A stretch of 48,115 bases of DNA, from assembly GCA_903918755.1 (NCBI GenBank), contig CAIXFN010000117.1, positions 1-48,115 on the forward strand, in the 5' to 3' direction. The notes beneath the pieces were generated by a model. It saw nothing but the letters and a program-made list of their open reading frames with translations, had not been told where the DNA came from and did no database searches. The position numbers were made by a program, and so were the translations under genes. The DNA comes from an uncultured Pedosphaera sp. (GTDB taxonomy: Bacteria > Verrucomicrobiota > Verrucomicrobiia > Limisphaerales > Pedosphaeraceae). Position 1 is the stretch's first letter. Each line of letters opens with the position of its first letter. This document shows positions 14,968-25,044 of the stretch, one piece after another.

Positions 14968-17337
14968 CTATTTCTTCGCAGCCGGCGGATCGCAAAGAAC
15001 CAGATGGTGGGTGCCCGCAGGGAGGCGCATGGTTTCCGCGAACGTCACTTCCGCTTCACATCCTGGCGGGACCGTCAAATCCAGCATGAGTGCTCCGACC
15101 GCATGCGTCCAGGAGACTGCAATCTCACCATGAGGCGTGGGCACAACACCCTTGGCCCACTTCAGGCCGCAAGTTTGGGGGTGGACGGCAAAGAGGGCAA
15201 AGCCAGGCGTCAGCGGTCGGACTCCCAGGATGGTCGAGGACATTTGGATCAAGGGCGCGCCGCCCCAAGCGTGGCTATAGTCGCCGTTGTCCCACATTTC
15301 CCGGTAGGTTTGCGTATCGGCGAAAATTTTCAGGCGTTTCATCTGCGCGATCGCGTAAGGCTCAAATCGCCCGGCGTGGTCCAGCGCCGCATAGACGAAG
15401 TGCATGAAATACGGTTGTGTGTTCAGATCCGGCCGGGCCATGAGCCGGTCAATGATGGCCGGCGCAGTTTCCCGGGGGGCCAGGTCATACAACACCGCCA
15501 GGAGATTGCCCTGGCTGCTCAACGTTTCGATGTCCTTGTCCGCGGGCAGCCACTGGCCCGGCTTCACCGAAGTTTGAAAGGGTTTGCCATCCCGATACAG
15601 CCCCGATCCCGCCACCCACAATTCCCGCTGAAACGCCGCTTTCACTTCTTCGCGCAACCGGGCGTATTGCCCCGCGCGCCCGGTGTCGCCGGTCAAATCC
15701 GCCACGCGAATGGCGTCGGCCAGCCCGCGATAATAGAAAGCGGTCATGTATCCCTGGCCGATGACGGCGGGCGGATGATGGCATCCAAATCCGGCAATCG
15801 TGACCCAATCCATGAACATGTAATTCGGCGCCTCCGAGATCAGGCCATTGGTGCCGCGCCAACTGGTGAAGGTGTCCAGCAGGGCGTGCACGTCCGGCGC
15901 GAGTTCCGTCACCAGGGTCTGATCCCCCGTGTAATCGTAATAGGCCAGCAGCATCTGCAACCAGAGCAGCGAATAGCTGGTGTGAAAATTCCGGTAATGC
16001 AGTTGCCGCAGCAAGCCGCCAAACTTCCGCAAATCCTGCCGCGCCAGCCACGGTTCTCCGAAGGCGTAATAATTTTCCAACGACTCGATCAAATAATCGC
16101 CCGGATCGCAGATGGGCTCCTGATGATTCGGCGAATCCAGGTGATGCGTCTGCATGCAAATCTGGGTCAACCAGCGCGAAACCTCCCACAGGCGGGTCAA
16201 TTCGGGATCGCTGCACGCAAAACCACCTTTGTAGGCCACCGGGTAGGATGAAAACACCGCCCCGGCATCGAGAATTTCCAGCGGCGTGGTCACGTTCGTG
16301 GCCTGGAGTCGCATCACGGAAAAGCTATCGAGGTACGGGTACTCGAATTCCTGAATACCTTCTCCCAGATGGAAGCTAACGACCCGCGAGCGCTGGCCGG
16401 CTCTTTCTCCCGGTATGACCGTGAGGGTTGCGCCCGCCCCACCGCCCCGAACCTTGAAGGTCGGATAGGCGGAAATGACGCGGTCAAATTGCAACGTCAA
16501 ACCACCATTGCCCGGCAGCACAAAGCCGGTCCCCGCCCGCTGTACATTCGCACTGGTTTCCAGCACCCGGTTCCAGGGATAACGGGCTTCCATCAGGGGT
16601 GGCAATTCGCTGGCCGCCAACGGCGTCCAGACCGATTCCACCACCGCGGCGGTTGACCAGTTGGCATCGTCAAAGCCCGCCGTTCGCCAGTCCCGCACGG
16701 TGGCACCGGGCGTCGTACGCCAGTCCCCCGGCAAGGCCCGCCAACTGGCATCCGTCTTGATCGTTTGCGCCGGTCTTCCCGCCGCTCGCACCTCGGCTTC
16801 GAAGAGGAATCCGCGACCGCGGGTCACGCGCGAACCAACGTAGCCCTCGGTAAACACTTCCACGGCGATGACGTTTGTTCCCGGCCGGAAAAAGGGCGTC
16901 AGATCCCGGTAGTCATAAAGCCACTGCGGGCCCCGCTCGCCGCGGTCATAATCCCGCCCGATATCCGCCGGCCCCCGCGAGGCCAATTGGCCATTGATGT
17001 AGAGGCGATACATGACATCGGCGCTCAGCCAGGCCGCCACCTCCTCCGGGACGGAGTCCAGGTTCACTTCCTTGCGGAATTGGACCATCTCGATTTTGCC
17101 CGCTTCCCGCAGCGACGGCCAAATCCACTGCGCCTGCCAGGGCGTGGGTTTCTGGCAGCGATTGGTAAAAGTATAACCCGGCGCCTGCACTCCCGCCGCG
17201 TCCACCACCACCCGCATGCCCGGAGTCGCGATCGGCCCGCGGGGACTGGGTTCCGCCGCCGGAAGGGAAACCAAACCTGCCAGCAAGGCGGCGGCTGGAT
17301 AAACGATCCGCCCAAGGCGGCCAAAAGAAGTTTTCAT
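14968..17337 (-). CDS. Secreted GH78-like (alpha-L-rhamnosidase-related) glycosidase
   Basis: Encodes 789 residues from the ATG at 17337, which overlaps the esterase stop as ATGA and yields a signal peptide (GRIVYPAAALLAGLVSLPAAE). An N-terminal beta-sandwich follows (WQAQWIWPSLREAGK, then ADVMYRLYINGQLASRGP), as in bacterial alpha-L-rhamnosidases. A catalytic (alpha/alpha)6 barrel covers roughly residues 380-690, and a C-terminal beta domain begins near GVRPLTPGFALFAVHP. The usual GH78 acid motif (DCPQRxERxGWxGD) is replaced by LDSPNHQEPICDPGDYLIES, so the catalytic residues and sugar specificity may differ. Export to the periplasm or surface is predicted. Confidence 0.85.
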   Translation of the reverse strand: MKTSFGRLGRIVYPAAALLAGLVSLPAAEPSPRGPIATPGMRVVVDAAGVQAPGYTFTNRCQKPTPWQAQWIWPSLREAGKIEMVQFRKEVNLDSVPEEVAAWLSADVMYRLYINGQLASRGPADIGRDYDRGERGPQWLYDYRDLTPFFRPGTNVIAVEVFTEGYVGSRVTRGRGFLFEAEVRAAGRPAQTIKTDASWRALPGDWRTTPGATVRDWRTAGFDDANWSTAAVVESVWTPLAASELPPLMEARYPWNRVLETSANVQRAGTGFVLPGNGGLTLQFDRVISAYPTFKVRGGGAGATLTVIPGERAGQRSRVVSFHLGEGIQEFEYPYLDSFSVMRLQATNVTTPLEILDAGAVFSSYPVAYKGGFACSDPELTRLWEVSRWLTQICMQTHHLDSPNHQEPICDPGDYLIESLENYYAFGEPWLARQDLRKFGGLLRQLHYRNFHTSYSLLWLQMLLAYYDYTGDQTLVTELAPDVHALLDTFTSWRGTNGLISEAPNYMFMDWVTIAGFGCHHPPAVIGQGYMTAFYYRGLADAIRVADLTGDTGRAGQYARLREEVKAAFQRELWVAGSGLYRDGKPFQTSVKPGQWLPADKDIETLSSQGNLLAVLYDLAPRETAPAIIDRLMARPDLNTQPYFMHFVYAALDHAGRFEPYAIAQMKRLKIFADTQTYREMWDNGDYSHAWGGAPLIQMSSTILGVRPLTPGFALFAVHPQTCGLKWAKGVVPTPHGEIAVSWTHAVGALMLDLTVPPGCEAEVTFAETMRLPAGTHHLVLCDPPAAKK

Positions 17338-18077
17338 TTGAAGAATTGGCTGACGGTTTTGACCCACTCCTCCGCCATCAATTGATGACCGGAATAGGTG
17401 GGATGCACCGAGTCCCAAATCCAGTACTCGGCCGACGCGCGCTGACAGGCGGCTTCAAAAACCGGCTGAAATTTTACCAAGGCCGCATGGTGTTTGGCCG
17501 CGAGTCGGGCCACGATGGCCTGCCGCAATTTCACGTCCCGGCCCCGTTCGTCATCCTCCAACTTCCCGGATTTGGGCAGATAAAAGGGCTCGCAGAGCAC
17601 CAGGCGGATTTGGGGATTCGCGGTTTCCGCCTCGACGAGCAGTTGCTCGTAGCCTTGCTCATATTGATCCAAAGGCACGTGCCCGCTGTCATTGATCCCA
17701 ATGAGAATGCTCAAAATGTCCGGCTTCAGATCCAGGGTGTCCTTTTGCCACCGGGCAGCCAGGTCGGGAACCCGGTTGCCGCTGACGCCGCGATTCATGA
17801 AGGTCAATTGCCGTTCCGGAAAGCGCGCCCCGTAATGGGCGGCAATAATGAAACAGTAACCGTGGCCCAGCACATGGTTGGGATCGGCATTGCGACCACG
17901 ATTGCCGTCGGTAATGGAATCTCCCTGGAACAGGATGCGGGCCTGGGAAACAAAGGCCGGAACCTCCGGGAAATCCGCCGCCCGGGCGCGGGCCGACAAG
18001 AGCCAGCCGAGTGCCAACAGGGACGACACCGCGAGTCGGCAACCCATCGCCTGCCCGGGCCTGATAAAGTTTTTCAT
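17334..18077 (-). CDS. Secreted SGNH/GDSL hydrolase (esterase)
   Basis: Encodes 247 residues from the ATG at 18077 (MKNFIRPGQ), with a signal peptide ending near ARARAADF. All four SGNH blocks are visible: the Ser in FQGDSITDG, the Gly block RGVSGNRV, the Asn block ILIGINDSG, and the Asp/His block DSVHPTYSGH. It likely removes acyl or acetyl groups from a polysaccharide. A 4-bp ATGA overlap with the downstream GH78-like gene indicates translational coupling, so the pair probably acts on one acetylated, rhamnose-like substrate (inference). A TTG seven codons upstream is a less likely start. Confidence 0.9.
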   Translation of the reverse strand: MKNFIRPGQAMGCRLAVSSLLALGWLLSARARAADFPEVPAFVSQARILFQGDSITDGNRGRNADPNHVLGHGYCFIIAAHYGARFPERQLTFMNRGVSGNRVPDLAARWQKDTLDLKPDILSILIGINDSGHVPLDQYEQGYEQLLVEAETANPQIRLVLCEPFYLPKSGKLEDDERGRDVKLRQAIVARLAAKHHAALVKFQPVFEAACQRASAEYWIWDSVHPTYSGHQLMAEEWVKTVSQFFK

Positions 18078-18743
18078 AGCGGAAATCAATAAGGTCAACC
18101 GTCCGGTTCCAGCGCTTGTTTAATTGGCCGCAACTGCGACCGGTGAGTTTCCGGGCCAAGCGCTCTTCCAGCCCCGGTTACCACGTGCGCAGAGCTTAAA
18201 TCACAACACATTCAGGCGATATTTCCAAACAAATCGCCCAGCGCTGGCAATCCCGGAAATCGCGGGTAGATCACGCCAAAATCGGGTCACCTTGACCGAA
18301 CCCAACCCAAATGGAATCCCCCGACAACAAAAACCGATTGATGTTCCGTGGCGCGCTTTCGCAACCCTTACGCGGCTTTGAACAAAAAGGGGACGGCAGC
18401 CCTGGCTGCCGCGGCTCAGGCTCCTGAGTGCGAATTAATTTGAAAACACTTTTCCAGTTGAACGAGTGGCGGCACGACGACAAGTTTGAACACCAGCCCC
18501 AAGCGATCCCCACTACCACCCGGCCGGCCCAATCCGCCGGCTGGTCCATCCCTTTGGTCGGCTCCGGCAACACCGTGGCCGCCATTTTATTCGCGTCCCT
18601 GTTTCCCGTTGCAAGGCTTTGCCGACAGGAAATACGCCCCGTTGCGGTCCGGCAACCGGGTGAAAGGCGCGCGTAAGTCCCCGCCCTGCCGGACCGTGAC
18701 TGAAACAAGACCAACAAAAATCGTAAGCAACAAAATAGTTCGT
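18078..18743. other. Long divergent regulatory spacer
   Basis: About 665 bases between the esterase start and the giant secreted protein start. No open frame here shows a domain. The segment 18394-18411 is an inverted repeat (CGGCAGCC-ct-GGCTGCCG) which on the minus strand is followed by TCCCCTTTTT, resembling a terminator with no obvious gene before it. The last 60 bases before 18744 are A-rich, a likely leader. No clear promoter was identified. Confidence 0.4.
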
Positions 18744-21700
18744 ATGAAAAAATGTCGTACCCCAAGGCCAACCCTGCTCCCGCTGGGTCTGGCACTTGCT
18801 CTGGCGGGCGCCGCGCATGGCGCCGGCTACCAGCCTGTTCCCCTCACTCCCGGCAGTTTTAATTTCGACATGGTGGTCGAAAAAGCCGCCCGTCCGCCGT
18901 GGGAAAATTATTTCACCGCCGGCCCAGATGGCGGCACCAATCTGACCGGCAATGTCTGGTTTGAATCCGGCTTCTTTCCCACGGTGCCCGGCTGGGGATT
19001 GCCGCCGCACGGCACCACTTTCAACGCCCAATATACGATTGCGGGGGCGATGGGTCCGGATCCCGATTTCGCCTTCACCATGCCCCCTGATTACACCACG
19101 AACAACGCCCTGTTTGTCAGCGCGAACAACGGCCCCCGGTCGGCGTCCCTCACCATCAACAATCCCGGTTCCTTCAGCGGTCTTTCGTTCCTGAATTCCT
19201 CGGGCAACGGCGGCGAGACCATCAATGTGACCGTCCATCACCAGGATGGCTCCAGTGAAACAAATTTCTTTGTTTCCGCGGACTGGTTCCACGGGAACGG
19301 CTCCGCCCCCTACCCGGCCTGGATAACGCACTGCCTCATCAGCGCCGACGGCGGCAATCTGCAGCAGGTCAACGGCGCCAATGGCGATGTTTACCATGCG
19401 GAAATTCCCGTCAACCCCGCCAGCCCCGTTACGAGCATCGACTTTACCCTCGTCGGAACCGGCGGCCGGATGAATCTATTTGCCATCAGCGGCTCGACTG
19501 ACAACGTGAGTTATACCACGAGCCTCAGTCTGGCCGGATTCAATGCGGACATGGTCGTGGAGGCGTCCGCCACCAACTACAGCGCAAACCTGGCGTACTG
19601 TAACGCCACCATGGAACGCGGCACCAATCTCTGGGGTAAGGTTTTCTTCGAGAAGGGTTTCGGCGGTCAGACCACCTCCGGTTTGCCGGCCGCCGGCTCA
19701 CTCAACACCAACACCGCGGGCGACCACGTCTTCAAGATGGCTCCCTCCTATGCGGCGAACAACACCATGCTCGTCGCCGGCGATGGCTATGGTCCCAATG
19801 GCGGCAACTTTCAATTGATCACGCCGACCGCCTACCAAAGCCTTTCCCTCCTGGGCGGAGCCACATGGGGACCCAAGTTCGTCGATGTCACGGTAAATCA
19901 TCTCGACGGCAGCAGCGAATTCTTCAGCGGAGTCTCGATTCCCGACTGGTTCAATACCAGCGGCGCCATCACCGCCGCCAACAACAGCGGGTATCCCGCT
20001 GTGGTCTCGCTCATTGCGGCGAACAGTTTTGAGACGGATAACATTACGTTTAATGGCGTGAACACCTCGCAGAACCGCCTCTTCGGAGTGGATATCGCCT
20101 TGGGGAATCCCGGCAGCCCGGTGACCAGCGTTGATCTTGCCCTGAATCCCTCCCTGAATGCCGCGAACAGTCCCAGCTACGTCGTGTTCATCATGGCCCT
20201 GGCCGGCAGCACGGGTGCCACCACCCCCGCCTTCCTACCGGCTCCGGTGACCGGCTACAATGCCGACATGGTTGTGGAGGCCAATGCGACGCTACGGCCG
20301 CACGCCCTCTACAGCGCCACCACCGCCTCCATGGATGGCGGCACCGCGGACACCGGCAACACCTGGTATGAAAAAGGATACTACCGCCTCTTCCCGAATT
20401 CGGGTCTGCCTTCGGCGGGCTCCACGATCGTGAGTCTGGCCCAGCCCAACAACAGCTATCAATTGCCCTTCACCTACGTGGGCAACAACACCGCCTACAT
20501 CGACTCGGCCCACCCCATCGCCAACCTCACGCCCGTCACCCCGGCAGCGTATACCGCGCTGTCCATCCTGAGCTCGGATGCCAACGGTTTCGTGACCAAC
20601 AAGTGCATCATGCAGTACGCGGACGGCTCCACGGACACCAACACCTTTGTTTCCTCGGATTGGTTTAACAACTCCCCCTACGCCTTCAGTTCGTTGGGAC
20701 GCGTGAATCTGGACACCGGCTCGATCAACAACGATCCCGGTCATACCACGACCCCCAACCCGCGCCTTTATGAGGCGCAGTTCGGCCTGAACAACACCAC
20801 CAGCCCGCTCACCAACGTGGTGCTTTCTTTCGTCGGCGCCCCGAGCGCGACCGCGCGCATGGCGGTCTTCGCGGTCAGCGGCGCCACCGGCACCTACCCG
20901 CCGATCATCCGCACGATTGCCGTCAATGCCCCCACGGCGATCGAAGGCACCAACCTCATCCTCACCACCACCACCGCCGGCGGCGCGCTGCCCATCACCT
21001 ACAATTGGCAGATTCAAAGCAACGGCGTCTGGATTAACCTGCAGGACGGCGCCGCCGGCGTTTCCGGTTCCGGCACCCTCACGGCGGGCATTGCCACCTA
21101 TCCGGGCTGGCTCACCAATGCCGGCGCCCCGGTCAATGGCGCGGTCAACTTCCGCATCCAGGCTGCCAACGCCGCCGCCACCGTCGTGGGCCCCACGGCC
21201 ACCGTCACCCTGTTCTCGGGCTATCCCGACCTCCCGGGCATCGGCGATTCCGTCACCGCCTTTGGCGGGAGTACCGGCGACGCCGGCCCCGCAGGCAACA
21301 TCGATCATCTTGTGGGCACGAGTCCCGACACGAAATGCCTGTGGCACTCGCCCACCAGCGGCAATGTCAATGTCGGGTTCATCACCCTCCCCTCCGTGGG
21401 CAGTTCCGTGGCCCGCTCCATCCGCCTCTATACCGCCAATGACACCCAGGGCCGCGATCCGACCAGTGTCGTCCTCGACGGCTCCAACGACGGCGGCGCC
21501 ACCTGGGTCAACATCCTGCCCCAGACGACCGTCGCCCTTTCCGCCACGCGGAATGCGCAAAACCCGTCCCTCGCGCCCAATCCGCTGACGCAGCAGGTGC
21601 AGCAGTTGAACTTCTACGGCAACAACGCGGCCTACACGTCCTACCGCGTGACCTTCCCCACCGTCAACACCGTGTCCCTCGGCCTGGTGCAGATCGGCGA

Positions 21701-24209
21701 AGTGGAAATCCTCGGGCAGTCCCTCAACACCGCGCCCCCTTTCTTGGCGGCGGAACTGCCCCTCACGGAAACCGTGTATGTGGGAACCTCCCCCAAGTTC
21801 ACCGTCGTCGCGGGCGGGGCGCCCACGCTCCAGTATCAATGGTACACCAACAACGTCGCCGTGGCCGGGGCCACGACCGCCACGTATACACTGGCCAACG
21901 CCAAGCTCGCCAATTCCGGCAACCAGTTCTATTGCCGGGTGCAGAACATTAATGGCGCCACCAACAGCGCGCTACTGACGCTCATCGTACTGGCCCGGCC
22001 CACCCAGGGCTATCCGGCCACCGTTCTCGGGGACAACCCGCTCGCCTTCTACCGGCTCAACGAGTCCGATAACGGCGCGGGAAACAGCGGCAGTGTGGCC
22101 AATGACTACGTCGGTGGCTATTCCGGCACCTACTCCAATGTCATCCTGGGCGTTCCCGGTTATGCTCCCCCCCATGATCCCGACCTGGCCGGCCTCTTCG
22201 GCCAATACAACTCCGCCGACAGCATGGTGGATAACATCGCCCTTAACTTCGCCAAACCGGCGGGTCAAAGCGCCACCTTCTCGGTGGAAGCCTGGGTGCA
22301 ATCTTCCGCCGGTCTCCAATCCAGCGACGCCGGCATCGTCACCATCGGCTACGGTGGCTTTGAGCAGTTGAATCTGGACTGCGGTGGTGCCGATCCGGCC
22401 CACAACTTCCGGTTCTACGTCCGCGACGCCACCGGCGGCATCCATGGTCCTTCCAGCACAAAATCCACGGCGGACGGTCTCTGGCATCACCTCGTGGGCG
22501 TGTGCGACGAAGTCAACAGCAACGTCGTCCTGTATGTGGACGGCGTGCAAAACGGCATCACCTCCGGTTTCAACAGCGGCCTGGGCATCCTGAGTCCGAC
22601 CACGCCGTTGACCATCGGCGCCCGCCGGCAAAGCACCACCACGGACTACAACTTCCAGTTCAACGGGACGATTGACGAAGTGGCTTTCTATGGCACGGCG
22701 CTCACTCCCGCCCAAGTCCTGGCCCACTATTACGCCGCTCTTCCGGCCCCCGTCTTCACTCTCGAGCCGACCAACACGGCGGTGGGCGAAGCCGCCACGC
22801 TCCGGATGTATTCCGCGGCCTACGGCCCCGGCACGATCAGTTACCAGTGGTATGACTCCCCGGATGGCACCACCTTCACGCCCATCGCCGGCCAGCGTTC
22901 GGCGAACCTCGTCGTGGCCAACATCTCCGCCGCCTTGAACAATTATTACTTCCAGGTGGTGGCGACGAGCCCGAACGGCTCCGCAACCAGCTCGGTGGCG
23001 GGACAACCCGGCGCGCAACTCACCGTGGTGAGCGGCCCGCCGGCCATCTACACGGATCTGCCCTTCACCCAGGTGGCGGTCGCCGGCAGCATCCTCACGC
23101 TGCAGGTCACGGCCTACGGCACCCCCACGCTGACCTACCAATGGCAGACCACTCTGGACAACGGCAACACCTGGAACAACGTGGCCAACAGCGGCCGGAT
23201 CACGGGCGCGACCTCCAGCACCCTGACCATCGCCGATGTCCAGGCCAGCGATGCCCGGGGCTACCGTGTCAGCATCTTGAACCAATTGGCCGCGGGCAAT
23301 CCGACCGTCAGCGTCACCGACAGCATCCTGGTCGTGCCCACGGTCAACTTCAACACGAACGGCGCCGGCTGGCAAATCCAGGGCACCATTCCGCCGTCCA
23401 TCGTCAATGGGGTGCTCACCCTCACCGACAACGGCCAGAGTGAAAACGGCAGCGCCTACCTGCAGACGCCCGTCAACATCGCCGTTCCGTTCCTCGCCTC
23501 CTTCACCTACCAGGTGCTGGGCGGCATCGCGGGCGCGCAAGCGGATGGCGCCTGCTTCGTCCTGCAAAACGACCCGCGCGGACCCGCCGTCCTAAGCGGC
23601 GGCGGCGGTTCGTTCGGCATCGCCGGCGTCACCCCCAGCGCGGCCCTGGAATTCAACATTTATCCGAATTCCAACGGCGGCGAAGGCTTCGCCTTTAACA
23701 TCAACGGCGCCACCGGCAACTACGGCGGCCAGCCGAACCTCCCCACGGCCCCGGTGGTGCTGGACACCGGTCATCATATCAACGTGGTCTTCACGTATGC
23801 CTACGGCATCGGGCAGGTGACGCTGACCGAACAGGAAACGGGCGCCACCTTCCATACGACGATCAATCTGGCCCTGCTCGGGACCGACCTCCCCACCATC
23901 CTCGGGGCCAACACGGCCTACGTCGGATTCACCGGCGCGGACGGCGGCACGGCCTCCTATCAGCAGATCAGCAACTTTCGCTTCATTTCCGAAGCGGTGC
24001 TGACGGTGACCCAAACGGGCCCGGGTAGTCTCGTCCTCGCCTGGCCGCCCCAAACCGGTGGCTACGTATTGCAGTCCGCCACCGATCTGGCCACCGGCAA
24101 TTGGCAGACGGTGAACACGCCCGTGTCGCTCGTCAACGGCCAGTATCAGGTCGCCGTGCCGTTCAGCCCCGCCGGCAAGTTCTACCGGCTCGTCCTGCCG
24201 CCCAACTAA
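18744..24209 (+). CDS. Giant secreted multidomain adhesin-like protein (LamG, Ig-like, lectin modules)
   Basis: Encodes about 1821 residues from the ATG at 18744 (MKKCRTPRPTLLPLG, with a signal peptide ending near AGAAHG). The frame is open 86 codons upstream, but that part is not signal-like. Modules in order: three related N-terminal modules starting near residues 35, 263 and 502, each containing a DMVVE motif and a W/V-F/Y-E-x-G-[FY] motif; an Ig-like domain (about 720-825); an F5/8-type region (about 826-990); an Ig-like domain (1000-1083); a LamG domain (1089-1330, VEAWVQSSA); two Ig-like domains (1335-1530); an L-type lectin-like region (1533-1750); and a C-terminal domain ending FYRL. 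It probably binds glycans at the cell surface. A bidirectional hairpin follows the stop. Confidence 0.85.
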   Translation: MKKCRTPRPTLLPLGLALALAGAAHGAGYQPVPLTPGSFNFDMVVEKAARPPWENYFTAGPDGGTNLTGNVWFESGFFPTVPGWGLPPHGTTFNAQYTIAGAMGPDPDFAFTMPPDYTTNNALFVSANNGPRSASLTINNPGSFSGLSFLNSSGNGGETINVTVHHQDGSSETNFFVSADWFHGNGSAPYPAWITHCLISADGGNLQQVNGANGDVYHAEIPVNPASPVTSIDFTLVGTGGRMNLFAISGSTDNVSYTTSLSLAGFNADMVVEASATNYSANLAYCNATMERGTNLWGKVFFEKGFGGQTTSGLPAAGSLNTNTAGDHVFKMAPSYAANNTMLVAGDGYGPNGGNFQLITPTAYQSLSLLGGATWGPKFVDVTVNHLDGSSEFFSGVSIPDWFNTSGAITAANNSGYPAVVSLIAANSFETDNITFNGVNTSQNRLFGVDIALGNPGSPVTSVDLALNPSLNAANSPSYVVFIMALAGSTGATTPAFLPAPVTGYNADMVVEANATLRPHALYSATTASMDGGTADTGNTWYEKGYYRLFPNSGLPSAGSTIVSLAQPNNSYQLPFTYVGNNTAYIDSAHPIANLTPVTPAAYTALSILSSDANGFVTNKCIMQYADGSTDTNTFVSSDWFNNSPYAFSSLGRVNLDTGSINNDPGHTTTPNPRLYEAQFGLNNTTSPLTNVVLSFVGAPSATARMAVFAVSGATGTYPPIIRTIAVNAPTAIEGTNLILTTTTAGGALPITYNWQIQSNGVWINLQDGAAGVSGSGTLTAGIATYPGWLTNAGAPVNGAVNFRIQAANAAATVVGPTATVTLFSGYPDLPGIGDSVTAFGGSTGDAGPAGNIDHLVGTSPDTKCLWHSPTSGNVNVGFITLPSVGSSVARSIRLYTANDTQGRDPTSVVLDGSNDGGATWVNILPQTTVALSATRNAQNPSLAPNPLTQQVQQLNFYGNNAAYTSYRVTFPTVNTVSLGLVQIGEVEILGQSLNTAPPFLAAELPLTETVYVGTSPKFTVVAGGAPTLQYQWYTNNVAVAGATTATYTLANAKLANSGNQFYCRVQNINGATNSALLTLIVLARPTQGYPATVLGDNPLAFYRLNESDNGAGNSGSVANDYVGGYSGTYSNVILGVPGYAPPHDPDLAGLFGQYNSADSMVDNIALNFAKPAGQSATFSVEAWVQSSAGLQSSDAGIVTIGYGGFEQLNLDCGGADPAHNFRFYVRDATGGIHGPSSTKSTADGLWHHLVGVCDEVNSNVVLYVDGVQNGITSGFNSGLGILSPTTPLTIGARRQSTTTDYNFQFNGTIDEVAFYGTALTPAQVLAHYYAALPAPVFTLEPTNTAVGEAATLRMYSAAYGPGTISYQWYDSPDGTTFTPIAGQRSANLVVANISAALNNYYFQVVATSPNGSATSSVAGQPGAQLTVVSGPPAIYTDLPFTQVAVAGSILTLQVTAYGTPTLTYQWQTTLDNGNTWNNVANSGRITGATSSTLTIADVQASDARGYRVSILNQLAAGNPTVSVTDSILVVPTVNFNTNGAGWQIQGTIPPSIVNGVLTLTDNGQSENGSAYLQTPVNIAVPFLASFTYQVLGGIAGAQADGACFVLQNDPRGPAVLSGGGGSFGIAGVTPSAALEFNIYPNSNGGEGFAFNINGATGNYGGQPNLPTAPVVLDTGHHINVVFTYAYGIGQVTLTEQETGATFHTTINLALLGTDLPTILGANTAYVGFTGADGGTASYQQISNFRFISEAVLTVTQTGPGSLVLAWPPQTGGYVLQSATDLATGNWQTVNTPVSLVNGQYQVAVPFSPAGKFYRLVLPPN

Positions 24210-24215
24210 GGCGCG

Positions 24216-24234
24216 CCCTCCGCCAGGCGGAGGG
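24216..24234. other. Short palindrome after the giant gene
   Basis: CCCTCCGCC-a-GGCGGAGGG begins 6 bp after the stop codon. It precedes the stronger terminator at 24250 and may be part of a double hairpin. Confidence 0.5.
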
Positions 24235-24249
24235 AATTGAGTCCATCCA

Positions 24250-24283
24250 CCAAGGCCGGGGCCCCACCCCGGCCTTGGCTTTT
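24250..24283 (+). terminator. Rho-independent terminator of the giant secreted protein gene
   Basis: A perfect 12-bp stem CCAAGGCCGGGG / CCCCGGCCTTGG with a 5-nt loop is followed by CTTTT. It separates the giant gene from the rnc cluster. Confidence 0.9.
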
Positions 24284-24382
24284 GTACGGGGCAAGGCGGC
24301 GCAATTGGGGATTGCAGTCGGACCGGGGTGGGCGATAATGGCACCACGCTTCCGCCCGGCGTGTCGCCGCGCGGGTCCGATC

Positions 24383-25024
24383 ATGAACGAGTGGAATATT
24401 CAATCGCGCGGTCACGTTTGCGAAGCCTGTGGCAAGAGCTTCGCGAATCACGAGACCTTTCATACCGTGCTCTGCGATGAGCGCCGCGATTTCCGGCGCT
24501 CCGATATCTGCGTGGCGTGCTGGAAAAAGGATTACAGCGAAAACGCCCGCGAGCGCAAAGGCTTCATCTCCTATTGGCACGGCGTTTACGAGGCCCCGGT
24601 GGCCGCCCCGGAAGTCATCCAGAAGGACACCGCGGAGACCCTGCTGCGCAAGTTGGTGGCGCTCAACGATCCCCGCTACGTCCCGGCCGGTTATATCCTC
24701 GCCGTCATGCTGGAACGCAAGCGCCTGCTCAAGGTAAAGGAGCAATTTACTCGCGAAGGTCGGCGGGTCTTCATTTACGAACACCCCAAGACCGGGGACA
24801 TTTTCACCATTGTGGATCCCAATCTGCAACTGAACCAGCTCGCGGAAGTGCAGCATGATGTGGCCCGGTTGCTGGAGCATGGACTGGAGACTCCCACTCC
24901 CGCCCCCATTCCCAGCCCGGCAACGACACCACCCCCTGCCGCCCCCGAACCGGTGCTCCCACCGGACACCCTCAACCCGGGCACCGCCACCGCGGAAGCC
25001 CTCCCCGCGGCCACGGCCGCCTAG
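24383..25024 (+). CDS. Zinc-ribbon-like hypothetical protein next to rnc
   Basis: Encodes 213 residues from the ATG at 24383 (MNEWNIQSRGHVCEACGKSF). The frame is open farther upstream, but that part crosses the terminator. Two CxxC pairs, Cys13/Cys16 and Cys43/Cys46, with Cys31 and several His between them suggest a structural zinc site. A helical middle region (AETLLRKLVALNDP, then GYILAVMLERKRLLKV) and a basic/beta segment (VFIYEHPKTGDIFTIVD) follow. The last 45 residues are a Pro/Ala-rich disordered tail. No family name is certain. It ends 20 bp before rnc, which suggests a shared transcript and perhaps an RNA-related role (inference). Confidence 0.8.
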   Translation: MNEWNIQSRGHVCEACGKSFANHETFHTVLCDERRDFRRSDICVACWKKDYSENARERKGFISYWHGVYEAPVAAPEVIQKDTAETLLRKLVALNDPRYVPAGYILAVMLERKRLLKVKEQFTREGRRVFIYEHPKTGDIFTIVDPNLQLNQLAEVQHDVARLLEHGLETPTPAPIPSPATTPPPAAPEPVLPPDTLNPGTATAEALPAATAA

Positions 25025-25044
25025 CGCAACGCCCGCGGTAAAAA

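Noticed and set aside
20292-23567. Two long minus-strand open frames inside the giant secreted protein gene
   Set aside because: They are antisense shadows; the plus strand has a signal peptide and recognisable domains throughout.
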